Source: Brucella pseudogrignonensis
GTDB taxonomy: Bacteria; Pseudomonadota; Alphaproteobacteria; Rhizobiales; Rhizobiaceae
Length of the DNA stretch: 64,000 nucleotides
Assembly (NCBI RefSeq): GCF_002252525.1
Contig: NZ_NNRM01000017.1
Span: 620,001 to 684,000, forward strand
Direction: 5' to 3'
The position numbers and the translations under genes were made by a program. Within the stretch, counting starts at the first letter, position 1, and the number at the start of each line of letters is the position of its first letter. The notes under the pieces were generated by a model. That model did not search any database. It had not been told where the DNA came from and saw only the letters and a program-made list of their open reading frames with translations. Of the stretch, positions 56,604 through 64,000 are shown piece after piece.

Positions 56604-57584
56604 ATGGCCGTCTATACAGATATCAACGAAATCGAACTTGGCGCTTTTCTCGAGCAATACGACATCGGTGCTCTGACTTCCTATAAGGGCATTGCGGAAG
56701 GTGTCGAGAACACCAATTATCTGCTCCACACCACGACAGGCTCTTTCATTCTCACGCTTTATGAGAAGCGCGTGAACCGCGATGATTTGCCGTTTTTCCT
56801 TAATCTGATGCTGCATCTTTCCAAGCGTGGTCTGGAATGCCCGCAGCCGGTTGTGCGTCGTGATGGCGCAACGATTGGTGAGCTTGCAGGGCGTCCGGCG
56901 GCAATCGTGACCTTCCTTGAAGGCATGTGGATGCGCAAGCCAACCGTCGCTCATTGCGAAGAAGTTGGTCGTGGATTGGCAGAAATGCATCTGGCGGGTG
57001 AGGACTTCGACATGCGCCGCCGCAACGGTCTGACATTGCCCGATTGGCGTCCGTTGTGGGACTTGTCCAAGGCGCGCGCTGATGCTGTTGAGCAGGGGCT
57101 GGTTTCAGAGGCAGAAAGCGATCTTGATTACCTTGAAAAGAACTGGCCAACGGGATTGCCTGAAGGCGTCATCCACGCTGACCTCTTTCCTGATAACGTG
57201 TTTTTCCTTGGTGATCGCCTGTCGGGCTTTATCGATTTCTATTTTGCGTGCACGGATATTCTCGCCTATGACGTGGCGGTCTGCCTGAACGCATGGTGCT
57301 TTGAGAAAGATTTCTCCTTTAATCTAACCAAGGGCGCGGCCTTCCTGCGGGGTTATAATTCAGTGCGACCGCTTTCGACCGCTGAAATTGAGGCTCTGCC
57401 AGTATTGGCCCGCGGCGCTGCTGTTCGCTTCATGCTGACCCGTCTTTATGACTGGCTTAATGTGCCGGATGGCAGCTTTGTCATGAAGAAAGACCCGATG
57501 GAATATGTGCGCCGTATGCGCTTCCACCGACAGGTCACATCTGCAACGGAATATGGTCTTGAACTTAGCGGAGCTGACGCGTGA
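56604..57584 (+). CDS. thrB: homoserine kinase (ThrB, aminoglycoside-phosphotransferase fold)
   Basis: Phosphorylates homoserine in threonine synthesis. The 326-residue protein is the kinase-fold type found in alphaproteobacteria: [15 protein letters not shown], the catalytic loop [11 protein letters not shown] and the metal motif [11 protein letters not shown]. Overlaps rnhA by 4 bases (GTGA). Confidence 0.93.
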   Translation: MAVYTDINEIELGAFLEQYDIGALTSYKGIAEGVENTNYLLHTTTGSFILTLYEKRVNRDDLPFFLNLMLHLSKRGLECPQPVVRRDGATIGELAGRPAAIVTFLEGMWMRKPTVAHCEEVGRGLAEMHLAGEDFDMRRRNGLTLPDWRPLWDLSKARADAVEQGLVSEAESDLDYLEKNWPTGLPEGVIHADLFPDNVFFLGDRLSGFIDFYFACTDILAYDVAVCLNAWCFEKDFSFNLTKGAAFLRGYNSVRPLSTAEIEALPVLARGAAVRFMLTRLYDWLNVPDGSFVMKKDPMEYVRRMRFHRQVTSATEYGLELSGADA

Positions 57585-58045
57585 AGCAGATTGAAGCTTT
57601 CACGGATGGTGCATGTTCTGGCAATCCCGGTCCCGGTGGCTGGGGCGCTATCGTGCGCTGGAACGGTCATGTGAAAGAGTTGAAGGGCGGCGAAGCCGAT
57701 ACTACCAACAATCGCATGGAGCTGATGGCCGCGATTTCAGCGCTTAATGCGCTTAAAGAGCCATGCGAAGTCGATCTCTACACTGACAGTGTCTATGTGC
57801 GTGATGGTATTTCCGGCTGGATTGAGGGCTGGAAGCGCAATGGCTGGAAAACTGCAGCCAAGAAGCCGGTCAAGAATGCAGAGCTGTGGCAGGCACTGGA
57901 TGAGGCGCGCAAGCCGCATAACGTGACGTGGCACTGGGTTAAAGGCCATGCTGGCCATCCGGAAAATGAACGCGCTGATGAACTTGCCCGCGCCGGTATG
58001 GAGCCATTCAAGTATAACGGTCACAAATCGCTTCAAGTTAAGTAA
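57581..58045 (+). CDS. rnhA: ribonuclease HI
   Basis: Degrades RNA in RNA-DNA hybrids, 154 residues. The four acidic catalytic residues are present: Asp in [16 protein letters not shown], Glu in NNRMELMAA, Asp in YTDSVYV and Asp in [10 protein letters not shown], plus the loop His ([11 protein letters not shown]). GTG start overlapping thrB. Confidence 0.97.
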   Translation: MKQIEAFTDGACSGNPGPGGWGAIVRWNGHVKELKGGEADTTNNRMELMAAISALNALKEPCEVDLYTDSVYVRDGISGWIEGWKRNGWKTAAKKPVKNAELWQALDEARKPHNVTWHWVKGHAGHPENERADELARAGMEPFKYNGHKSLQVK

Positions 58046-58047
58046 TC

Positions 58048-58142
58048 AAAGCATTTCGAATAAAAGTGCGATGCATCGGATAATGCGAGAGAACAAAGCG
58101 ATAGAGCGGTTTCAATGATTCAGCATTAGTTGGGATCGCTCC
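58048..58142. repeat. bipartite palindromic intergenic repeat, full copy
   Basis: Both halves are recognisable: GCATTTCG...ATAATGC from 58051 and AGCGGTTTCAA with its near complement around 58105-58140. More diverged than the 1604 copy. Confidence 0.75.
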
Positions 58143-58163
58143 AGCTTCTGATATTTGGACAAG

Positions 58164-58196
58164 AAAAAGCCGCGCTGGGTTTCAGCGCGGCTTTTT
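58164..58196. terminator. bidirectional terminator between rnhA and MFS gene
   Basis: 14-bp perfect stem (58164-58177 with 58183-58196), 5-base loop; A-run on the left and T-run on the right, serving both converging genes. Confidence 0.9.
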
Positions 58197-58209
58197 AGTT
58201 TCAAGCAGA

Positions 58210-59547
58210 TTACTTGCCCTGCTGTACTTCTGTTGGGTCTTTAAGACGACCTGTCAGGGAGAACGCCAGCAGCGAAGATACCAGCATGACAGCGCCGACA
58301 ATGAACATTGGCATTTCGTAAAGACCAGTCCAGTCTTTAACGAGGCCTGTGATGTATGGTGCTGCGAAGCCCGCAATATTGCCGATCGTATTGATCAGCG
58401 CGATGCCTGCTGCCGCTGCCGTGCCGCTTAGGAAGCGGGACGGAATGGCCCAGAAGTTAGGCAAGGCGGAGAAAATCGCGCAAGCCGTAACTGTGATCAT
58501 CAGGATCGTGGTTGCAGGCGTTGGCATGAAAAGTGCTGCCGGAATGGCAATGGCACCAACAAGTGCTGGAATACCAATGTGCCATGGGCGAACACCGCGC
58601 TTTGCAGCATCGCGGCTCCAGAAATAGAGAGCGATAGCGGCTGGCAGATATGGAATTGCGGTGATCAGACCCTTGTCGAACACGTCGAACTTGGTGTCGA
58701 ACTGCTGTTCGAAGCCGCCAATGATTGTCGGCAGGAAGAAAGCCAGTGCATAGAGGCCGTAGATCAGACCGAAATAGACGATCGACAGAAGCCAGACGCG
58801 CTTGTCTGCGAGAGCAAGGCCCGTCTTGTGGCTGCCGTGAGCCTTTTCCTTGATCTTCTCTTCCTGAGCGAGTGCGCCGTTAAGCCAGTCGCGTTCTTCC
58901 TTGTTCAGCCACTTGGCGTCATTCGGCGTGTCAGGCAGGTAGAAGAAGGTGATGATGCCGACAACGATTGCAGGGACTGCAACGCCGAAGAACATGATGC
59001 GCCAGCCTTCGAGACCAAAAGCACCGTGCATTGCGATCAGCTCTGCTGCAAGTGGCGCGCCGATCACAGTGGTCAGCGGCTGTGCGAGATAGAACAGTGC
59101 CAGGATCTTGTTGCGGTGACGCGAAGGCACCCAGGTCGACAGGAACAGAATTGCACCTGGGAAGAAGCCAGCTTCAGCAACACCCAGCAAGAAGCGCAGG
59201 ATGTAGAGCTCGGTTGCGCTGGAAACCCAAGTGAACAGAAGGGCGACGATGCCCCATGTCACCATGATACGGGCGAGCCATTTGCGTGCGCCAAATTTGT
59301 GCAACGCGAGATTGCTAGGCACTTCAAGAATGATATAGCCGACAAAGAAGATACCGGCGGCAAAACCGAACTGAGCTGCTGTCAGCGCAAGGTCGGCAGT
59401 CATCCCGTTCGGACCAGCAAAGGAAATTGCGGTGCGATCCAGGAAGTTGATGAAGAACATCAGCGCGATGAAGGGAACCAGCCGGATCGAAATTTTCGAT
59501 ATGGCTGACTTTTCAGCGGACGTCATTTCGTGAGATTTTTGCTGCAT
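58210..59547 (-). CDS. MFS transporter, anion:cation symporter (ACS) family
   Basis: A 445-residue 12-helix transporter. Begins with the ACS-type RLVPFIALMFFINFLDRTAISFA and has VGYIILEVPSNLALHKFGARKWLARIMVTWG and GVAEAGFFPGAILFLSTWVPSRHR. Family members import carboxylates such as tartrate, glucarate or phthalate. ATG at 59547 has GGGAGGA upstream. Divergent from a LysR regulator, its likely controller. Confidence 0.92.
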   Translation of the reverse strand: MQQKSHEMTSAEKSAISKISIRLVPFIALMFFINFLDRTAISFAGPNGMTADLALTAAQFGFAAGIFFVGYIILEVPSNLALHKFGARKWLARIMVTWGIVALLFTWVSSATELYILRFLLGVAEAGFFPGAILFLSTWVPSRHRNKILALFYLAQPLTTVIGAPLAAELIAMHGAFGLEGWRIMFFGVAVPAIVVGIITFFYLPDTPNDAKWLNKEERDWLNGALAQEEKIKEKAHGSHKTGLALADKRVWLLSIVYFGLIYGLYALAFFLPTIIGGFEQQFDTKFDVFDKGLITAIPYLPAAIALYFWSRDAAKRGVRPWHIGIPALVGAIAIPAALFMPTPATTILMITVTACAIFSALPNFWAIPSRFLSGTAAAAGIALINTIGNIAGFAAPYITGLVKDWTGLYEMPMFIVGAVMLVSSLLAFSLTGRLKDPTEVQQGK

Positions 59548-59601
59548 TGCAGTTCCTCCCTGCTTGCATAGTAACAAGAGCGAAGGGAACTGCCTGAATG
59601 C

Positions 59602-59721
59602 ATATCATACGATATAATGGATTCCAGCGGTGCTTTCGCCCCTAAATACGCGAGATAGCTAAAGAATGCGACATGCCGCCGCAAGCGATTTATTGTCTGT
59701 GATTTGTGATATAACCTCACA
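59602..59721. promoter_or_regulatory. two inverted repeats in the MFS/LysR divergent promoter
   Basis: ATATC-ATAC-GATAT at 59602-59615, near the MFS start, and TGTGA-N7-TCACA at 59705-59721, near the LysR gene start. Both are candidate regulator sites. Confidence 0.45.
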
Positions 59722-59750
59722 GGTATGCTCAGATACGAACGGGAGTTTCC

Positions 59751-60641
59751 ATGCGTCCATTGCCTTCTTTGAACGCGCTAAAGGCTTTTGAAGCCGTCGC
59801 ACGCCATCGCTCGATGACGAGGGCGGCAGAGGAATTATGCGTGACGCATGGGGCAGTTAGCCGTCAGATACGATCACTGGAGGATTCCCTTGGGGTACTT
59901 TTGCTTACACGCAATGCGCGACTGAGCGATCCCACGCCCGAAGGTGCGCGACTGGCTGAGGGATTGGCCAGCGCATTTTCAATTATTGAAGGCAGTATAG
60001 AGCGGGTGAAACCGGGACCACTGACCTTGTCGTGTTCGTCCTCAATCATGATGGAGTGGATCATCCCGCGCATTGGCCGATTCCATGATCGCTATCCGGG
60101 CATCGAACTGCAGTTCAACATGAACTATGATCGCATCGATTTTATGCGCGACAAGATCGGCATAGCCATCCGCTCAAGCATTATCGAACCGCCAGCAGAT
60201 GCGGTCATTCGTGATATGGGTCGTGAAGCGATCGGACTTGTCTGTGCGCCGTCCTATCTTGCACAATGCCCGTTGATAACGCCTGCCGACTTGAACCAAG
60301 CAGCTATACTTGCCACGCAAACGCGTCTTAAAGCATTTGCTGACTGGCAAAAAGCGGCACATGCGGATTTCCCGGCGCCAGAGCCAAAATCCACGTTCCA
60401 TCATTTCTATCTGCTGATTCAGGCGGTGCTGTGCGGGCTGGGCGTGGCGGTCGTACCGCATATGCTGGTTGCCGAGCATATTGCATCGGGACGTCTGGTA
60501 GCGCCTTTTGGCTTCCGTCCGGGGCCGCGTCGAATGTTGCTCTGGATTGCGCCGCACAGGGCAGGGCAACCGGATACGCTGGCACTTGAAAAATGGCTCA
60601 CGCGTGAAATGCGCGCCCTGCCGGAAAAGCAGGGCGCATAA
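59751..60641 (+). CDS. LysR family transcriptional regulator (GcvA-like)
   Basis: A 296-residue LysR protein. The GcvA-type N terminus LPSLNALKAFEAVARHRSMTRAAEELCVTHGAVSRQIRSLEDSLG contains the helix-turn-helix; the rest is a periplasmic-binding-fold effector domain. Effector unknown. Position suggests control of the divergent MFS gene and itself. It converges on the peroxiredoxin gene. Confidence 0.93.
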   Translation: MRPLPSLNALKAFEAVARHRSMTRAAEELCVTHGAVSRQIRSLEDSLGVLLLTRNARLSDPTPEGARLAEGLASAFSIIEGSIERVKPGPLTLSCSSSIMMEWIIPRIGRFHDRYPGIELQFNMNYDRIDFMRDKIGIAIRSSIIEPPADAVIRDMGREAIGLVCAPSYLAQCPLITPADLNQAAILATQTRLKAFADWQKAAHADFPAPEPKSTFHHFYLLIQAVLCGLGVAVVPHMLVAEHIASGRLVAPFGFRPGPRRMLLWIAPHRAGQPDTLALEKWLTREMRALPEKQGA

Positions 60642-60650
60642 AGATTTGGA

Positions 60651-61136
60651 TTAAAGCTGCTCGATGAGGGTCGCAGCACTTGAAGTTGCGGCCTGACCAG
60701 CCTGTTCTTCGATGTTGAGGGTCTTGAGCACGCCGTCTTCAACAATTGCCGAATAGCGCTTCGAGCGGATGCCAAGGCCACCAGCGGTCGCATCCAGTTC
60801 CAGACCGAGAGCTTTGGTGAACAGGGCCGAACCGTCAGCGAGATAGAGAATCTTGCCTTCGCCGCCTGTGCTCTGTGCCCATGCGCCCATAACGAAAGCG
60901 TCATTCACGGCAACGACTGCGATCTGATCAACGCCTTTTGCAAGGATGGTGTCGCGGTTTTCGAGATAGCCAGGCAGGTGGTTAAGACTGCAGGTTGGCG
61001 TGAAAGCGCCGGGAACCGCAAACAGAACAACCTTCTTGCCAGCGAAAACTTCGTCGGTCGTCACTTCTTTGACGCCGTCTGCGGTCTTTACCTTGAAGGT
61101 TGCTGCGGGCAGCTTGTCACCAACTTTGATCGTCAT
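60651..61136 (-). CDS. peroxiredoxin, Prx5/AhpE-like, single cysteine
   Basis: Reduces hydroperoxides. The 161-residue protein has the peroxidatic site PGAFTPTCSLNHLPGY with Cys49. No other cysteine is present, so the resolving thiol must come from glutathione, glutaredoxin or another partner. Ends in a Ala/Ser-rich tail. A strong AGGAG precedes the ATG. Confidence 0.94.
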   Translation of the reverse strand: MTIKVGDKLPAATFKVKTADGVKEVTTDEVFAGKKVVLFAVPGAFTPTCSLNHLPGYLENRDTILAKGVDQIAVVAVNDAFVMGAWAQSTGGEGKILYLADGSALFTKALGLELDATAGGLGIRSKRYSAIVEDGVLKTLNIEEQAGQAATSSAATLIEQL

Positions 61137-61279
61137 CGTTTTTCTCCTGAAGGTGAGCTTTTGCCGTTATGGCCCACCTTTATGATGGCTGAATTTCGAG
61201 TGCCCATGCTTGAAACATGGCAAAGGCATTTAAGCTGATAATAGCCCATTCCACAATTTCAAATTACTGATCTTGCACG

Positions 61280-62062
61280 TTAATCCAGCCGGACTTGTCC
61301 GGAAACTGCTTTACCATTCTGAACCAGCGTATAGTCGATCAGTGCGCCGTCTGCGGCTTTACCATGTAGCGTTGCTGCGAAGCGCGACTGGTCGCTAGCG
61401 CTCTGGCGCTTTGCTTCGGAAAGGCTAAGCTGGTCGCTTCCGACAAACAGTTCAGCAGGTGCTTGTGCATCGGGAAGTGCGATCTCGAAAACCGCTTTGC
61501 TATCCTCCCGCTTGGCGGTTTTTATGCCGAATTCAGCCGATGCGGGAGTTGGCAGCCGATCAAAGGCTGTTTCGATGATCGTACGCGCGGCAATGGCTTG
61601 GGGCGATTGTGCAGAGGTTAAATTCAATGGAAAATCAAACTGAGCCTGAACGGGAATGCAGATTTTCTCACAAACGCCAAGGAAAACATGTCCTTTCAGG
61701 CGTTGCTCGCCGGGCTTTACGTGGAAGGTCAATGGCAATGACACCGAGTGCTTGTAACCGATACCGCCTTCATCCCCAGCGCCAAAATGCACGGGGGCAG
61801 GGAAGTCGATCCGCGCAAAAGTGTCACCTTCAATGCTAAGCTGCGGCGGTACGCCTGCATCACCCGGATTGCGCCAATAGGTTTTCCAGCCCGGGTTAAG
61901 ATCGATCTGCAACGCGCCGCGCACTTCGCCATCTGGCTTTGCATCTTCGATAATAACGCGCACTTTGCCGCCCGGCGTTTCCGACCAGTCAGATGTAGCG
62001 GCCTGCGCAGAAAATGCTGCACTCATGAGCAAAGGGAGGACAAGAAACTTCAAAGATCTCAT
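61280..62062 (-). CDS. stand-alone DsbD N-terminal domain protein
   Basis: A 260-residue periplasmic protein: signal peptide (FLVLPLLMSAAFSAQA), then a DsbD alpha-like domain with the Cys pair in LGVCEKICIPVQAQFDF. Full DsbD has a membrane domain and a thioredoxin domain after this; both are absent here. It probably exchanges disulfides with another membrane thiol carrier. ATG at 62062 or 62086 (in-frame); neither has a strong ribosome site. Confidence 0.82.
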   Translation of the reverse strand: MRSLKFLVLPLLMSAAFSAQAATSDWSETPGGKVRVIIEDAKPDGEVRGALQIDLNPGWKTYWRNPGDAGVPPQLSIEGDTFARIDFPAPVHFGAGDEGGIGYKHSVSLPLTFHVKPGEQRLKGHVFLGVCEKICIPVQAQFDFPLNLTSAQSPQAIAARTIIETAFDRLPTPASAEFGIKTAKREDSKAVFEIALPDAQAPAELFVGSDQLSLSEAKRQSASDQSRFAATLHGKAADGALIDYTLVQNGKAVSGQVRLD

Positions 62063-62125
62063 GCGGCGAGATTGGTAGAAAATCATGTTTCTATCAAGGC
62101 TGATTTTATGCGTGCAAATTGTAGT

Positions 62126-62470
62126 TCAGTGTTTCAGCAACAATTGCAGCGCGACACTAGAAAAGATCAGAAAGCCGAGACCAAGATGAAACAGAAACGC
62201 GATATTGGATATGATGCGCAGCCTGTCATAATCCGCGAAATTTGAAGCGATTTCATCGGGCGGTGTAGGGTTGTGCCAGAGATATAGCGCAAAACGATAG
62301 TTACCGCGTGGCATGGTGAAAAGATAATAGAGATCAGACACATCTCCGATCGCCTTCGTCATTGATGGGCTTTGTCTGATGTAATCGATAAGCGGAGAAA
62401 GTCTGACCTGCGCATATATAGAGTAAGCCAGGAAAAATACTGCTGAAACTACAACTATATACATCAACAT
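62126..62470 (-). CDS. hypothetical two-segment membrane protein
   Basis: A 114-residue protein with a membrane segment at each end (MYIVVVSAVFFLAYSIYA and IISNIAFLFHLGLGFLIFSSVAL) and a polar middle. No family recognised. ATG at 62470 has GAGAAGA upstream. Confidence 0.6.
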   Translation of the reverse strand: MLMYIVVVSAVFFLAYSIYAQVRLSPLIDYIRQSPSMTKAIGDVSDLYYLFTMPRGNYRFALYLWHNPTPPDEIASNFADYDRLRIISNIAFLFHLGLGFLIFSSVALQLLLKH

Positions 62471-62616
62471 GCTAGTGATTCTTCTCAATCATTAATTGCA
62501 TTTCTTCGCGGAGAGGTTGCTTCATTAAGCAACCGGAAATCAAGCCCGTTCGAAACAATAAGGAACTATGCACGATTTTCATTGTCATTTGGCGCAGTCT
62601 TGCTACCTTGATAGCT

Positions 62617-63219
62617 ATGACCATTCTCAGGAAGCCAAACCAGGAGCAGGGTTTCTTGAACGGGCAATTCCTGCTCGCCATGCCCGGAATGAACGACGAG
62701 CGCTTCGCCCGCGCTGTGGTCTATATCTGTGCGCATTCTGAAGAAGGCGCGATGGGCTTCATTATCAATCAGCTTCAGCCGGTAGGTTTCCCCGATCTGC
62801 TTCGCCAGATTGGGGTTATCGACGATGAGGATCTGATCGTTCTTCCCTCGCGTGCGCAGAACATGATCGTGCGCAATGGCGGGCCTGTGGATCGCACGCG
62901 CGGCTTTGTGCTCCACACCGATGATTACATGGTGGATTCCACCATGCCTGTTTCAGAAGATGTGTGCCTGACAGCAACGGTCGATATCCTACGCGCTATC
63001 TATGGCGGGGGCGGCCCTGCTCAGGCTCTTATGACGCTCGGATATTCGGGCTGGTCTCCTGGGCAGCTTGATATGGAATTTGCCGAAAACGGCTGGCTCG
63101 CATGTCCTGCTCCCATGGACATGCTGTTCGACAGCGACATTGCCGGAAAGTACGACCGGCTGATGGCTCGTATGGGCATTGATGTGACCCGGCTCGTTTC
63201 CGAAGCAGGTCATGCGTGA
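62617..63219 (+). CDS. YqgE/AlgH family protein
   Basis: A 200-residue cytoplasmic protein of the YqgE/AlgH (DUF179) family: [39 protein letters not shown] at the N terminus and [19 protein letters not shown] further on. Function unknown; linked to alginate regulation in Pseudomonas. ATG at 62617 is preferred to TTG at 62608. Confidence 0.92.
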   Translation: MTILRKPNQEQGFLNGQFLLAMPGMNDERFARAVVYICAHSEEGAMGFIINQLQPVGFPDLLRQIGVIDDEDLIVLPSRAQNMIVRNGGPVDRTRGFVLHTDDYMVDSTMPVSEDVCLTATVDILRAIYGGGGPAQALMTLGYSGWSPGQLDMEFAENGWLACPAPMDMLFDSDIAGKYDRLMARMGIDVTRLVSEAGHA

Positions 63220-63263
63220 ATTAGAGCAGTAGAAGCGTAACGCTAGGTGCCTGTTCCCTAAAA

Positions 63264-64000
63264 TCACGCTGCAGCAGAATCCTGCTGCTCTCGGATCAGG
63301 CGTGTCGCTTCATCGCGGCTCGACGGTTCGCCGAACATGAAGCTCTGCACATATTCACAACCCATCTGGCGCAGTTGAAGCGCATCGCTTTCGCTATCGA
63401 CGCCTTCTGTCACGACAGCGAGACCGAGGTCATGGGCCATGCTGACGATAGAGCGCAGAAGTGTGGTTTTCTGCGGTTGGTCGCCTTTAACGAATGAGCG
63501 GTCGATCTTGATTATATCGAACGGGAAGCGGGTAAGATAAGCGAGCGACGAATAGCCAGTGCCGAAATCGTCAAGCGACAGTCCAACACCCATAGTTTTC
63601 AAGCGCGCCAGCACATGAGCCGATTGCTCGGGATTTTCCATCAGAACGGATTCTGTCAATTCGAGTTTGAGGCTACCCGGATTGAGGTGAATGCGCGAGA
63701 GAACCGAGCGCACATCATTGATGAGGTCTTGTCGTATCAATTGCGTGCTCGAAAGATTGACTGACACAAACAGATCGAGCTTGGAAAACTGTTCTTGCCA
63801 AGCGAACAGATCTTCTGCCGCACGCTGAATAGCAAACAGACCGAGCTGCACGATCAGACCAGAGCTCTCTGCAATCGGAATGAATTCCGATGGTGGGATC
63901 GCACCACGGCGCGGATGCTCCCAACGCATCAGAGCTTCAAAGCCTGCAATTGTTCCTTCGTCCAATCGGACAATTGGCTGATAAACGAGACTGATTTCAT
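63264..64000 (-). CDS. EAL domain cyclic-di-GMP phosphodiesterase, 5' end beyond window
   Basis: Partial: only the C-terminal part is inside the window and the frame stays open to 64000. Catalytic motifs are intact: EALMRW, the Asn in VSVNLSST, LELTESVLME, DDFGTGYSSLAYL, IKIDRSFV and VVTEGVDSE. It should hydrolyse cyclic-di-GMP to pGpG. The missing N-terminal part may hold GGDEF, PAS or membrane modules. Confidence 0.93.
   Translation of the reverse strand, partial: EISLVYQPIVRLDEGTIAGFEALMRWEHPRRGAIPPSEFIPIAESSGLIVQLGLFAIQRAAEDLFAWQEQFSKLDLFVSVNLSSTQLIRQDLINDVRSVLSRIHLNPGSLKLELTESVLMENPEQSAHVLARLKTMGVGLSLDDFGTGYSSLAYLTRFPFDIIKIDRSFVKGDQPQKTTLLRSIVSMAHDLGLAVVTEGVDSESDALQLRQMGCEYVQSFMFGEPSSRDEATRLIREQQDSAAA

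Noticed and set aside
58579-59508. 309-codon plus-strand frame opposite the MFS gene
   Set aside because: Antisense of a clear 12-helix transporter; product rich in Glu/Gln/Cys with no domain.

Overview
The window reads as chromosome of a Brucellaceae alphaproteobacterium (Brucella/Ochrobactrum type). This is inferred from gene order and protein flavour, not from a database search: rpsF-rpsR-DUF2232-rplI, fabD-fabG-acpP-fabF-mltG-yicC-gmk, radA-cvpA-purF-SDR, a ctaCDBFGE cytochrome oxidase cluster with an IalB-family gene beside it, and a RibB fused to a GTP cyclohydrolase II domain that lacks its zinc cysteines. Almost all of it is housekeeping core genome. I saw no rRNA, tRNA, insertion sequence, prophage or CRISPR array.

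Layout. 0-14.5 kb: fabI, a histidine phosphatase, a metallophosphoesterase, a RES/Xre toxin-antitoxin pair, aroC, ribB-type fusion, an HDAC-like deacetylase, xseB, small membrane proteins, a pirin, dxs, tlyA and a TrmA/RlmD-type methyltransferase. 14.5-16.0 kb: a conspicuously AT-rich two-gene cassette coding for a membrane-anchored Ras-like GTPase and a tail-anchored partner; this is the best candidate for an undescribed system. 16-24 kb: aspartate/glutamate racemase, LOG family protein, MliC-type inhibitor, LysM protein, an ArsR regulator with an Atm1-like ABC exporter, psd-pssA. 24-31 kb (minus strand): SDR, purF, cvpA, radA, dnaB. 31-36 kb: nucleoside permease family protein, cyclopropane synthase, ribosomal proteins L9, S18, S6. 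36-43 kb: fatty acid synthesis genes (fabD, fabG, acpP, fabF), mltG, yicC, gmk. 43-47.5 kb: accessory-looking genes (SDR, CatB-like acetyltransferase, a barstar operon, VOC, SRPBCC-like) and tldD. 48-56.5 kb: aa3-type cytochrome c oxidase subunits and assembly factors, then ispH. 56.6-64 kb: thrB, rnhA, MFS transporter with divergent LysR regulator, 1-Cys peroxiredoxin, a stand-alone DsbD N-domain protein, YqgE and the 3' part of an EAL phosphodiesterase that runs off the right edge.

Functional links. Isoprenoid precursor synthesis (dxs, ispH), type II fatty acid synthesis (fabI, fabD, fabG, acpP, fabF), phospholipid headgroup and acyl modification (psd, pssA, cfa) and respiratory terminal oxidase biogenesis (ctaB heme O synthesis, ctaG copper delivery, SURF1) all sit here, so the window is rich in membrane biogenesis. 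Intergenic spaces carry at least five copies or fragments of a bipartite palindromic repeat of roughly 100 bp resembling rhizobial RIME elements; one copy lies between dnaB and a duplicated remnant of the dnaB 3' end.
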